DNA of 64,000 bases from NCBI RefSeq assembly GCF_032854445.1, contig NC_088295.1, positions 66,879,249-66,943,248 of the forward strand. Direction: 5' to 3'. The translations under genes were made by a program, and so were the position numbers. Source of the DNA: Liolophura sinensis. Its lineage: Eukaryota > Mollusca > Polyplacophora > Chitonida > Chitonidae. Under the pieces are notes generated by a model. The model did no database searches, was not told the origin of the DNA, and saw nothing but the letters and a program-made list of their open reading frames with translations. Numbering within the stretch: the first letter of the stretch is position 1; each line of letters begins with the position of its first letter. Shown here piece by piece: positions 1-13,200 of this stretch.

Positions 1-47
1 CCAGCCTACATGGTTAACAAAAAAGCAGGAAAACCCTCTAGCTCTAC

Positions 48-1753
48 CTTTTGGCAAGATCTTGTGTTCCTGTTTAGGCTTGGGCAGTTCTGTGGAATTT
101 TCTTTCCTGTGTGCAAATCGACGTCTTCCTTCTACAACCAAATCCACAAAGACCTTTAACTAATATGAACACTTATGCAAATTATAATAAACAATTAGAT
201 CCTACTTGATACAATCAAAATTAAATCCGAATGAATATATTTGGCACAAACAGCACAGACAACCAGATAACAATTAACAAGTGGCATTAGCCAATATCGC
301 GAAGAGTATTGAAATTTATGTCACAAATGCAGTCGCTGAAATGTGTGCAGGAAAGGAAAACGGGTAGACAAATAAAGTCGACACAAAATAATTTAAATAT
401 CAAAAATAGGGACTTACTGGCCAGAGCCTTTTGTACATCCCTGATACTGTAGACGTAATGAGTGTTCACCCTTTTCTTCTTGCCTACAAAGACAAAGATT
501 TGCGGATTAAAGCGAAAATTATACTTCTTAGATTTGTACGTTGTACACGCCGGAAGGGAGTTCCACATTAAAGTTTCACATTAAAGGCATTAATGATTAA
601 ATATTTTTGTTACGATTTAGATTTACGATATTGTCAATTTCCAATATAAAAATAACGTGAACACCAAAGAACGCTAACCTCGGAGGAGAACAATGATCAG
701 TAAAGGAAGAGCTAGGTTCCCTGAGCCGATGTAGAAAAAGAAGTGAGGTGTGTGAAGAGTCTCTCTCATTGCCATGTTCTGAATGTGGATGGGGGGCAAG
801 GTACCAGTCATCCGCCCAATGGCCACGAGAATATTCCCGGCATTTTCCAGGTCATCCGCAATGCTGTCTGCCGGATTGATGACACTCCTAAGATTGCTGA
901 CGGTGAAGTCAAAGATCTGTAAATGACAATTTTATTTACAGTCAGGTAACTAATTCCAACTGTTTTCACAACACATTTAATAGTAAGAAATGTATCAGAG
1001 TATGCATAATTTTATTAAACAATTTACTGTAAAACATTATAGCGTACTAAAGGATAGGCCTTATCTCAATTCCAAATACAAAACTAACAAAAGTAATAAA
1101 ACAAACATAATAATATTCATAGCCGTGGGAAAAGTAATGTAAATAAGTAGTATAGGCTTACGTATGTTATGTCTTCGGTCAGTCGGTCAATATTGCCCCA
1201 GATGACCCCAGTGTCCACTTGAGTCATCCTTGGGGTCCTGTTTAGGGGCCAAAGAGACGTTCTGTCAGGCTCCTGTGTAGGCCAGCATTGGCAAATGTCC
1301 TGAGTGTTTTGTTCAGTCACAACATTGAACGGTGAGAGAAAATTACCCAACCATTTCATAATACCATCTGGCGACAACACCGTGGCGTATCTGTAACATG
1401 AGATGCTATCATAAAAGCAAATAACAAGCGAATACAGTTTACAAGGCCTGCACAAAGCAATGGGGTATCTGGATCCAGAATGTAAACAATGAATTTAAAT
1501 TTCATTACAGGTAACCGGTAAATCACAAGTACGAGTAAAACTGTTTACAGTTTACACATGACGCTATCTGTGTGGTTTAATAGTTAAACGATCACGAGAA
1601 CCAAAATTCTTACCCTTCCTCCTGAATCCAAAGCTGCCCAAATGTCACAAGTCCTGTGGATGTGACGGCTGACATGTGAGGGTCTGGTGGGACCCAGCCA
1701 CTGATGGCCAGAGCCAAACACACGGCTGAGACCGAGACGATGCTGAACAGCAT
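48..1753 (-). CDS. Unrecognised membrane protein, 5' five exons (partial, runs off left edge)
   Basis: Five exons join in frame: 1614-1753, 1162-1390, 679-916, 418-483 and 48-131. All have GT donors and AG acceptors, and the phases agree throughout. The last exon ends at a donor, so the gene continues beyond base 1. The first Met is followed by a hydrophobic segment (residues 1-19) that could be a signal peptide or anchor. An extracellular-type stretch follows, with an N-R-T glycosylation sequon at residue 97 and a C-Q-C pair at 80-82. A second hydrophobic helix spans about 181-201 (FFYIGSGNLALPLLIIVLL), and then comes a very basic tail (GKKKR, KGRRRF). This suggests a membrane protein with a short lumenal domain and a basic cytoplasmic end. 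I do not recognise the family and assign no function. The exon structure is well supported; the start codon is the first good Met in front of the hydrophobic stretch. Confidence 0.72.
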
Positions 1754-3100
1754 AATCGTCCCCTTGTATATTGTCAAAAGTCACCTATAAACTTGAGAAT
1801 ACCTTCTAAAGCTGTTAAAATCTAAAGAACAACCGATAAGGTCTTACAATGGCTTGCAGCATGAAGACCACAATAGCTTTCTCTGACGTTGTCGTCTATG
1901 ACGTCATATAGTGCCGTTTCCATATAAAGCATCATCAATAGGCGCGTGAATTATGACCTCAATTTTGTGACGTCACAACGGGAATGCCAATACATTACAG
2001 AGTATAACTACTCCCCTGATGTAATCTGCGTATCTTTGAGTCATTAGCGCCATCTGGGAAGGGAGGGGGGCGGGGGGGGGGGGGGGTCCTCACTCAACCG
2101 CAGGTCACTGTCCTTCGTTCGCCGGGTACATGTAATCAACCAAACGTAAAAGGCCAACCACAATGAATATGGGAAGACAACGTTACATAGACTGGCTCAT
2201 TTTCATCTGATTCTAGCATCTATATTACAAAAACATATATATAAACTCATACTATACATTATATGTTTTAAAATAAAAACATATTTTTAACCGATTTGAA
2301 TGAGTGAGTGAGTGAGTGTTTGGGGTTGATGCATCAGCTATGGGCCAATTCCCCGTCTTACCGCTTCCCCTTCTTCAGTATGCATATCGCCGTCCAGAAT
2401 GACGAATTAAAGCAAACACACAAAAACAGGGTAATTTGAAATGAGCGTTAATGAGTTAAAATTTGAAATTTCTGTTTTTGTGTCTTATCGTTTTAAAAAA
2501 AAAATGTGATTTCAAAGTAGGGCCTATATGTTGGCTGGGTTTATACCTCTAGGCTTTACAACAACATTAATCCTCGTTATATGATGTAACAGCCCAAGGA
2601 AGTAGCACAAAGAACATTTATTTCGTGGTTTATTTGTTTAGTGTTTTACGCAATTCTCAATAATATTTCACTTAAAAACAGCGGCCAGTATTGTGGTGGC
2701 CGTCAACCTGGGAAATCCACTTCACGTCGAACAAGAAGACAAGAAATATCATTTTTGCTGGGTCATGCACTTCAATCTGAATGTAAACAACATGGAAGTT
2801 CCAAATTTTCTGCTTATCAACATTTTGTTCAGCTTACCATGTTGTTTGTTTTGTTTGTTGCTCTTTTTTCTTCTTCTTCTTTTCTTTTTTTTCTTATTTA
2901 TTCTTTTTTTTTCCATTTTGTTTGCAGAAACTATAAAAACAGCTTTGTATATCAAAGACATTCTTAGAATTCTACCATTGGACGACCGCGTACATGGTGT
3001 GAGCAATATTATCCAAGGGAGACAACTTATACAGTTTTGATATTCAACTGTCGCACATGAGTTGTCGTTCCTTTAATCTGTTGGCGCGCGAACGTATCAT
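1754..3100. other. Intergenic region between divergent genes
   Basis: The divergent upstream region of the membrane-protein gene (minus) and EFCAB6 (plus). It holds a G-run near 2,067-2,086, a short GAGT repeat near 2,300 and a decayed SINE piece at 2,625-2,720. Pyrimidine-rich runs at 2,865-2,920 explain the overlapping open frames there. I see no coding exon. Confidence 0.6.
2625..2720 (-). mobile_element. SINE-A 3' fragment
   Basis: On the plus strand it reads as the reverse complement of the SINE-A tail: a 'gtgttttacgca' block, then 'aatatttcactt' and 'cggccagtattgtggtgg'. These blocks occur in the same order in the full copies at 47,294 and 48,064. The tRNA-like head is absent. Confidence 0.6.
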
Positions 3101-3114
3101 GTGACCCTAGCAAC
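3101..3114 (+). promoter_or_regulatory. RFX-type X-box at the EFCAB6 5' end
   Basis: GTGACCCTAGCAAC matches the RFX consensus GTNRCC-(0-3)-RGYAAC with a 2-base spacer and no mismatch. RFX factors drive ciliary genes through such sites close to the transcription start. The gene downstream is EFCAB6, an axonemal protein, so site and target agree. Whether it lies just upstream of or inside the transcript cannot be told from sequence. Confidence 0.55.
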
Positions 3115-3122
3115 ACATCCAC

Positions 3123-3216
3123 TTGCACCTAACAACGCGGTCAAACACGAGTGCTGGCTGTCAAAATGTACTGATTTCAAAGTCCCCACGGTTAATTATT
3201 TGTTTGGGGATAAAAG
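3123..3216 (+). other. EFCAB6: Probable 5' untranslated exon of EFCAB6
   Basis: A stretch just downstream of the X-box ends in a consensus donor (AAAAG|gtaagc at 3,216/3,217). The next acceptor in the gene (4,214) opens the exon with the first Met ten bases in, so an untranslated leader exon is needed. The 5' boundary is unknown and the start given is only approximate. Confidence 0.4.
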
Positions 3217-4224
3217 GTAAGCTAAAAATGAATCTGTGCTTGTCGTTTAACAATCCAACGCTTTCGATTATGTGTATTTATAGTGAATTTGATAGGGATA
3301 ATTACCACGAAGCATGTCACTGCATTATATCAACAAACTCTTCACTTCTTACCTTATAATTGGAATCATTATATGATACGCTCCATGTGATTGTGTTATT
3401 GACGGGAATGTGATATTGTGTAGTTTGTTAAACATTAGTGCAAGGGCCATTAGCTTTACTTTAGGCTCTGAATACCACGTTTCGCCTACTGGCCACGAAG
3501 TTTCTTTCCGTGTGCATTAATAAATTATAGGCCTAGGCCTTAGGCCTACATCGGTCCAGATGTTTAGTTGAAATCTTAGTGATCTCTGAAGGACGTTTAA
3601 ATCATCACTTGATATGATGTAGTTGTAACACAACTAGTAAGGATCAAGTGGGTAACTTTAATATTGTTTATCAGTTGTACTGATGTATACACGTATTTAC
3701 ACACCTTTCAGCAGTTCACACTGTTCACACTGTAGCTTTATTTTTATTACTAATATATTAGTTTAGTTTTAATTTCAGTCCATACAGTTCATAAATAATG
3801 AATAATGAATAATGAAATAATAAATTACATATGCTTCATTTAAATTATGAGAGAAAAACATGTAACACAGTATTAAATAAATGAAAACAAAGATAACTGT
3901 AAATGAAAATGTTGAAAACAATGACATTCCTTTTTTAACAGTAGACACAACTATGTTAATTACCACATACATGCTGTGTTACTCTAGCATGATGTACATG
4001 TGTCCTTGATGTGTATCAATTTTAGTTGTGCTGGAAAATTGTGTCCTTGATAATAAAACAGTTATGCACTCTATGAGGTGATGATTGTTCAAGTTCATGT
4101 TCGATTCCACTTATTAAATTTTCATACTAAGTTAAGAAGATGAAGTGTTCATTCAAAATGTAGGAACAGGAATGATAACATGGAATTTACATTAATGTGT
4201 TCACTGATTGACAGGAGCTCAAAG

Positions 4225-7200
4225 ATGACATCTGTAATGCCTGGGCTTCTCCCCGAGACACAGGGAATTCAGTTCACTGCCCGGCCTGTGCTCAGGACAC
4301 GAGAATCGCTCACTTCTTCCCAGGGACACAGCAAAAGTGGCTTGCTCCATCCACCAGCCTTATCAGGTCTGCTTGTGTATAGAGGGGCTTGTGTTATGCA
4401 ACTAGCAGACAAGCAAGATTGTCTTTAAATTATGTTAAAATCACATATTGAAAGCCATTTGCTACAGAGAGAAGATATTTTCTGGATCTTCATACATACA
4501 ATATGTCGTGTTGGACGTCGATTGTTCAGTTTATTTTGTGAACTTTGAACTGTTTGTTTTTGGGGTTTTTTCTCTTTATTTGACTTATATATAACTTACA
4601 TATAACCCCTCCCAGGGCCTGTTCCATGGATTTTTTTTTTTTTAACCTGTCAAAATGGGGTTGGGGTAAGGAGTTAATTGTCCCAAATGATAACATTTTC
4701 ATATTTTTGTGTTATTTGCATACAAAAGTTTAAACTGACAGCTTTGCAAATCAAAAGGGTACCCCAGTTATTCAGCTAGATCAAGCCAACTCCTGATGTT
4801 AGCAAGAAACCATTGGGTATTAACTGATATGTTGACTGACTGTATCCTCTACCAGGAGGGTGCACAAATTTATACCCCAACTGACAGACATTTCTTTATT
4901 TAACTGTATGGGTAGCACATGCTTCTATTCATTTATCTCATCTTTTACATTTAACCCTGTCAACTACCACCCAGCCCACTCATCTTATGTATGTTAGAGG
5001 TTCAGTCAGCAAAGATCCATTAGCTTAAATGGTATCACTAATGTATCGTCTTCATTTGGTCTTTCCTCTCAGGATCATATGTTGGCCGACCTGTATCAGC
5101 AGCCGGCCCTAACGCAAGATTATCCAGCATTGAAGTAGAGGCATTACTCCGGGACAAAGTTCGAGCCAAATACTCCAGTTTACAGCAGGTACATTATGAT
5201 ATGAATTACTTACTGGTGTATGTATTTGCTGTTGTACATATATAACAATATGAAAATACAATTTCAGATTATAGTGATGTTTGTATCAGGTCGATCTGTC
5301 TAGGCCATATGTTATGGCATGCCTTAAAAGGCAACATTAAAATACAGGCTCAGACTGAGACTCAGTATAGACATCTGATAAAAAAGTAAATGTTTAATTT
5401 AACCCTTTGCCCTACATTTTTAATGGCAATATTATGGCAAACTTGAAACCATCATTTTCCCATTTGTCCATTTTCCTGTCAGGCATTTCAGACATACGAT
5501 GTGGACCAGGCCCTAAGCGTGACAAAGGGTGAATTCCGTCGTGTGCTCGAGTCATACTGTATGCCACTGATCACTGAACAGTTTGAGGCAGTTCTAGCTA
5601 AGGTGAGATGGTATGAAGGGCACTATATTGGACATTTGTATTCATAGTAAACTCAGCAAGTCATATCAAGCAGTTAATTTTTGTCTGTGGGTGATAATTA
5701 ATTTTGAGTTGTGACTTATGAAATAACAAATCAGCTACCATGCTGATAATTATTGGGGAAAAAAAACTTTGATAATTATTTAATATTGGGTAATAATTAT
5801 AAATTTCATGATTATTACATATTTGATAATTATCATAAAAAAATTAAGTAATTGTGAATTTTTTTATTTACAAATATTTCATAAGGAATGAATGTGTACT
5901 TTTTACCTGTATTAAGTATTTGTATGTTTATTTCTTTGTCAGATTGAGAAGAATAACAATGGCACCGTCAAGTACTGTGATTTTATGGAGAAATTCAATG
6001 GGAGGCAGGGCTCTGGTGCAAGCAGCTTATCTGGAAAAAACAGGTAAATGGAATATCAGGTTTAAACAGAGTACCAGACTGGTGCCTCCTAAGTAGGAGT
6101 GTCCTCCCACCTGTAACCTCAACTGTAGACAATGTAATATTTTATATGAGGTTGAATCTGTTTGTGATATGATGTTGAGGATTTGTGCATGATTTAAAGT
6201 TTGAAATAATGAGAAGTTGTCCCCATTCATCATGTTCAAAAATGATGTTTAAAGAGATCATACTGGAGAAGCTCTATATTATACTTTGCATGCTGTGGTC
6301 ATAAATTTAACAATTTGAAGACAAATAGTTTAGAAAAATGTATTTCTCAGCGCTTTTGTGATATGCACAATAATATTATGATGCCATCAGGGCTCATGAA
6401 TATGATTTGAGAAGATAATTTCTAACTAATGTAATTACTTGATGTTTAATGCTATACTCAAGAGAATAAACAATATAGAATAAATTTATATCACTGCATA
6501 ATACATACCCCCAGATAATGGGGTTTTAGGCCATTCAATTACTGTGACCTACCCTGTAACCTGATGGGTTACAGATGATCGTAATCCTGTAACCTACAAA
6601 TAGGCTACTGGTGTGAGGTCTTATTTCACATGCAGATGGTCATTTGATATATCATAGTGATTTAAACTTTTTCAGGCTCAGCCAGCAACCTTCAGCAGAA
6701 ATCAATATGGATATGGTTGAAAAAATGTTGAAACAAAAAGTAAGTAAATTAACATTGAACTTAATTTCTTTAATAATATGGTGTACATGTAAATATAATG
6801 TTTTATTTTTTTTTTTTAAATTTAAGTTTCAGGGTAGTTTATGAGAGCATCAATTGGTAGTTCTGCTGATTTTTGTTTGCTGTACATTGTAGTATAGTTC
6901 AAAGCCTTCATTCTACTGCTCTGCAGGAAGCAAATTTCCATCATGTAATGGCTTCATATTTTCCATTTACTCCAAACTTTCAGGTCTCCTCCACCTCTAG
7001 ACCTGACAACCTGATAAGTGTAGACTTCACCGACACAATTTAAAAAAGAATCCTATTCTTTATGTTTTATATTGGCTTTCTTAATTTTCATATCTAGGTT
7101 TTCTCCTGGCGTAAATGTATATAATTGTAACAGGAATACACAGTCTTTTCCTTTTCTCACATGGTTCGTACATCTAATGCACAACATATACATATCTTTT

Positions 7201-10200
7201 TTTTTTGTGAAAAACCGAGAGAGAATTGTGATTTTGTTCCTTTCAGCACTACCAGTGTCTGTCCTAAAAATTAGCATAATTACAGCATATCATAAAATTG
7301 CATAAATTGTCCTACCCATATATGTGTTGATAAATCCATGAAAAGTTGCCTTCACTAGTTTTACATATATGTTTGTTTCAGATCAACAAAAATTTGAAAG
7401 CAATTGTGAAGGCATTTCGGTTGTTTGACTATAACAGAGATGGTAAAATACAGCAGCATGAGTTGAGACGGGTCCTGGAAAACTTCTGCTTTAAGTTCAC
7501 AGATCAGCAGTTTGAAAAGTAAGTCAAATGGGGTCAATGTGAGGAGTTAGTCATATTGAGGAGGTGTGACGAGGCAAATTGGAGTAGAGTGAGAAAATTT
7601 GCCGAATGGGGCAATGTGATAACTTACCCTGTTTCTTCTAAAATTTGGGACACTGCTCATTTTAGCCAATATATATGTAATTCTAGCAGGAATATTGAGT
7701 TTCTTTTTTATCACATGGTTAGACTATCTAATGAACAACATACTCATATCTTTACTTTTCCAAAAGGCTGGTAAAGAAATGTAATATTCTACTTTCAACA
7801 CTACTGATATCTGTCCCAAATTTTAGAAGAATTAGGGTAGTCAATGGGTTAGAATTGTGTATGATGGTGGGTTGTGGGGAGTGGTTGTGATGTGAGTGAA
7901 ATGGGGCAGTGTGGGAAGTGAGTCAGATTGATGCAGTTTGAGAAGTGAGTCGAATGGGGGCAGTGTGAGAATTGAATAAAATGGAGGCAGTGCGAGAAAT
8001 GAATCAAACCTGTTCTCAGAAGAGATGATAATATGAATTGCTACATATATCTGCTCAAAGCGGTGGTTTTGACCTTCATAGGTTGTGGCAGAGAAGTGAC
8101 TTCCATCATACTGGTGTTGTGGAGTATATGACGTTCTTAAAACGACTGGGTGTGACAGTGATGGACAAAGAACCAGTTTTTCAATCTGAACAGGCTCAGA
8201 ACAGTAAGTATGATTTTCAGCATGATTATTCTTTTTTTTTAAGTAATTGTGTTAATTGCCAGAATTAATTCATTATTTTCTTTATACAATGTCCTCTTGT
8301 GCCCAGAAGAAGCAATCGAGCCCACGGTAAGATTGGGAAAACATCCCATGAGCAGCACCACTGAATGCTTTAAATAGTCACCAAATCCTCTCAAACAATA
8401 AGAGGATCACTTAGACTGCCTACGACTGGGACTGAAGCCACACTTTGTGTTCTACAACTGCTGTATCAGCATTAACTGTGACTGGAGCTTGCATGGCTGA
8501 AGTGGTTAGCATGCCAGTGTGCATAATGACCCAGAAGCCTCTCACAAATGCTTTTACCGTAAGTTCATGTCCAGCTCATACTGGCTTACTCTCCAGCAGT
8601 ACATGGGAAGGTCTGGCAGTAACTTGCTGATGGTCATGTATTTCCCCTGATCTGTACCCGTTTTTCCTTTTCCATCGTAATTCTTGAGTACTGCGTAAAA
8701 CACAAATCAGTTAAATAGATAAATTATAGTGTAACTGACTACTAGTAGTTATAAGTGACAAACAGAAATTTTGAAGTTCGTTGAAAATTGTTAAATTTCA
8801 TTCTGTCTATATTATGTTATTCTTATTTGAGAAAATCACCATGTTACAATCTCCTAGCTACCACGTGTATTTGTGTGCGCTCTCTTTCCTGTTGCAAGTC
8901 TTGTCCTGGCCACAGGTTGAGGACAACAGAGCAGATGATCTCAGGAGAAAAATGATGCTACAGACGAACCTGGTCAACAAGGGATTGAACTTTGACCAGA
9001 TAGAGTACGAGTTTAGAAAAATGGTAAGCATAACATAAGCAATATTATGGTTTAAATTTTAACCAAATACATGTACACTACAAAGTTTAGACAAATGGTA
9101 AACCATTTGAAATAACATAAGACTGAAGTTTTACCAAATGTAGAGTACAAGTGTTGAAAAAATGGTAAGCATAAAGCAACTGGAGACTGAACAGTTGACC
9201 ACATTAAATGAGTTATAAAAAACACCATAAACATGCAAGACCGAGGCAACAAAAGACTGAACTTCAATTAAATAAAGTATTTATTTGGAAAATGGGTAAG
9301 CAAGCAATACGTAGGAAAAAATTGGGGCTGACTGTTTACCAAGTATACTGCTGGTACTAGTTTAATTTTCAATATTTAAACAAATTCACTGTATTTTGTG
9401 GATGTATAATAAGAAATAGATGGACAAGTTTTTTTATTTTTTTTTTCGTTATAATTTCGAATTACACATAAAAAGATAACTCACAATTTAACAATACATC
9501 TTATGATTTGTACTAAGTAATGTATTGGCTACACAGTCTTTGTTTCAGAAATTTACATTTCTGATTATACCACAAGAACTATAAATATATTACTTGTGAC
9601 AGTGATGTGCACTTATTGATTCATGTGGTAGTATATTAAGGATGGTTTCTTTTATTTTCCCTGAGTGTTGCACATGTCATTTCAGATGAAGAAAAATTAT
9701 ACAGTGATTAAGAAATCGTGCATAGCCCGTGATAGTCATCTGGATGGCTGGATCAAGATTGAGGACCTGAAGGCTATACTAGATCAGTTTGCCATTCCAA
9801 TGTCAGATCAACTGTTTGCTCAACTCATGGACAGGTATGTTTAATAATACATAGATACTGTAAAGCCAGTGGTCATTTTTGTGCACCTTTAATTTATTTA
9901 GGTCATAAAATATTACTTCTGCTACTGAGATTTTTCCAGTTCCAGATATCATCAGTATGGAGGTGCTGAATTTGTTTGAGCGCTGATACATGACCTATAC
10001 ATGACCTATTAACATGATTAGAAATATACCCACATGGTTAAGCATGTTTATTGGATATACATGACCATATAGTGGTTACATAGCCCATATGAAAAGTGGA
10101 ATTTCATTATGTTTTATATACGTTTTTCTTGCCTGTTCCTCTTGCAGGTTTGAGATCAAGGCTTCAGGTAAAGTTAGGTGGGAATTTTTCCTTTCCAAAT

Positions 10201-13200
10201 TCCAGCCTCCTCAGTCACTGCATAATGGCCAGACCATCCCAATCAAGCCTAATCACAAGTAAGTACAGTATCTGATGGGATCTATCACAGTGATAAAGCC
10301 TGTTAACTCCCTCATATCATACAATATTCCTTTATAATTACAAAGTAATATTCAGCTTGTGACACAGTCAATGAATTTCCAGTTTATAATATTAAGTTGT
10401 CAATTTTAGTGCTATTTCCATGACCTAATCTTAGTCAAATTGTGGACAACATAAAACAAAAATTTAATAAAGAACTTCTGGATTAGGCATGCTATTTTAG
10501 CCCTAGCTTGGCTGAAAACTTCTGTATTATTTGATGATCAGGTAAATGTTTGTTGTTTGAAAGCTAAATTTTAATCCATTGCTGTTTAAGTTGTTAAACA
10601 ATGTCTCTGTTGCTGTGTAGATGGTTCCCCCTGCGGGGTGGGGACGAGGGTTTGTCCGCTGGGGATGCCTGGGCGAGGCTGTATAAACACGTCAATGATC
10701 ATCACTCATCTATCAAGAATGCTTTCCTCCAGTGTGATAAGGTTAGCTAACATCTGATTGGCTGATGTGCTTTGGATATTAAACAGGTCTTAGTAAATGA
10801 AAATTATCATTGTTAATGTTGAGTGATTTTGGTGAGTTGAAACAGAGAAAGAAATCTATTACAGTATTTATCATAACTGAATCCCAGGAAATGGTAAATT
10901 CAGAGTGCATTAATTGAAATCGAAGAAAATTTTGATTTACGAAGTTAAAGAATTCACAGATTTTAACAGTACACTGAATCGTTTAAATGATTGTTAGTGC
11001 GAGTTTTAGAATTTTTGAACTAGATTTTTCTATGGAATATATTACAGAAACATTGTTCCTTAACTTCTTACTAATTGCATATGCGTTTATTAGTTTACAC
11101 TTGATTTTATTGTAGAATCGAAACGGTGTAGTTTCAAGAAAAGAGCTAAGGGAGGTTTTTGAGAAGTTCAACTTTCGCCTGACTGATGATCAGTTTAAGC
11201 GAATCATGAGCTACATAGACCCTGGTCAAACTAACAAAATTTCTTACCATGCCTTCCTGGAACTGTTTGAGGAAAAAGAAACGCTGGTAAGCTCTTGGCT
11301 TAAAATTGCTGTTTATGTGTGTTTTTACCTTTCTTGACCTAAACTGGATTACCGGTACCTTATTTGGCCAAAGCATTTGTTTTACTGATAATGTTGATGC
11401 CATGTTGATGACTGATGCCATATAATTCTACAAACTCAGATTTACATTGCTTTTAATCTACGGTGTAAAATCTTGCAAATTTATTAAAAAATTGAGGTGT
11501 GATTTGATTGCTTTTGCTTTAAGGCTGGCCACAAATGGCTAAATTCGTGTCACAAGGTGAATGAAAATGGCATGCCAACAGTTGTTGCTTGGGATACGGT
11601 AAGGACCTGATTTTTGTATTAGCTAATTGTTTGGAATATTACATGCCAGTACACTCTCTGCACATGGAAAAATTCACAGTAGTTTCAACATCCTAGAAAC
11701 ATGAATGTTGATCGTCTCAAGATTAGTTGTGTCCAAAAGTGTTCAAAAGTTGACTGACTGGCTGACAAACAGACAGACAGAACAAATTACAGAGCTACAG
11801 AGCTCTCTGAGCTAGATCTAGTTTGAAACTTTTAATTTACCCTGACTTCTGTACAACATTTTGTTTTACAATTCTTAATTCAGGCTTTACACATGGTTTT
11901 AGTAACCATACATTATGTAAATGTTTTATTTAAAAATTTGAAAGAGGGACAGTTCATTTGAATAACATTTGTAATAACCATGATTCTTGTTAATACCAGG
12001 TGGAAGGAGTATTAAGACAGAAGATTTCAGAGTACTGGAAACCATTTTATGATACTATAGCCAAAATGGACCCCAACGCGGATCGTCTAATAAGCCCACG
12101 ACAGCTGAAGAAAGCCCTGGACAGACACATCCTTCCTGTGGGTGATGATCACTTTGAACAGTATGTACTGATGTTGTCTGATATACATGTACCCCCGGCC
12201 CACTTGTTCAAAAATGTATTAGCTAATACTTGTCGTAAGTCAAATTTTTTTGAAAAAACTTTTTTTTTAAACAATCAAAGAAAATTATTAAAACTTGAAC
12301 TTGGGGGCTTTATCTTTCATCTTTATCAGTCACCGAGTTTGCCATTTTACATCAACAGAGGGAAGGTACAAATGTAACTCCATAATAACAAGAAGGATTG
12401 TCTGCCTAGTGGCGCTGTTAAAATCTCCACACACAGGTTAATAATGTGTAAAATTGTCGAAAACCACTGATCTGGTTTGCGGCTTTGAACGAATGGTGCA
12501 ATAATGGTGAGACAGAAAGGTGGTGCCAGACCTGGTAGCGGCTGAAAATGTGAGCCAGGCCACAACGTGCGGACATGTGAAAAAGATGAAAGAAGACAAT
12601 AATCAGCTGCTAGATTCGTTGTTTAGGAAAATTCAGTCTACAAGATGAGATGAAACACCAAATACCGGTCCACAAGCAACAGTGACAGGCAAAAGTGCAG
12701 ACCTCTCCAGTGAGAATCCTGCAGAAACCACTAGATCACCTCGGCGGTCATATATGCCCCTGTGAACTGTGAGAGGTTTGATGAAGGAAACGATATGTGG
12801 ACAATTTATTAATCATGATTTAAACAGTCAGATGCATGGAAAACTGACTGACAAGACATGTGCATGTTGAAAACCTGATTGAGTTCACATCTGTGTCACT
12901 CGAAATGCCTGCTTGGGACTGTTGTGTTTTGCCTATTATCATGACAAGCTGTGAAGATGCTAACTTAGTTCCTTAATGGTTCACATTTATACAGTGTATG
13001 TTTTGAGAAATATCACTAGGAACTAGAATATCCCCAATTTTTATTTAAATACATGTGCTATGTTTTGGAGTTTCCCAACAAAGTCAGGCAGATAGTCAGA
13101 AAACAGTTTCTTATTAACAGTTACTTCACACTGGAGATTATACTTACATATAACTTTTCAGTGCTAGCTTGTAGACAAATTGATCTAATAGTATTTTTTT

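Noticed and set aside
2641-3040. Overlapping open frames of 85-115 aa
   Set aside because: They cover a SINE fragment and a long T-rich tract; the hydrophobic stretches are poly-pyrimidine translations.
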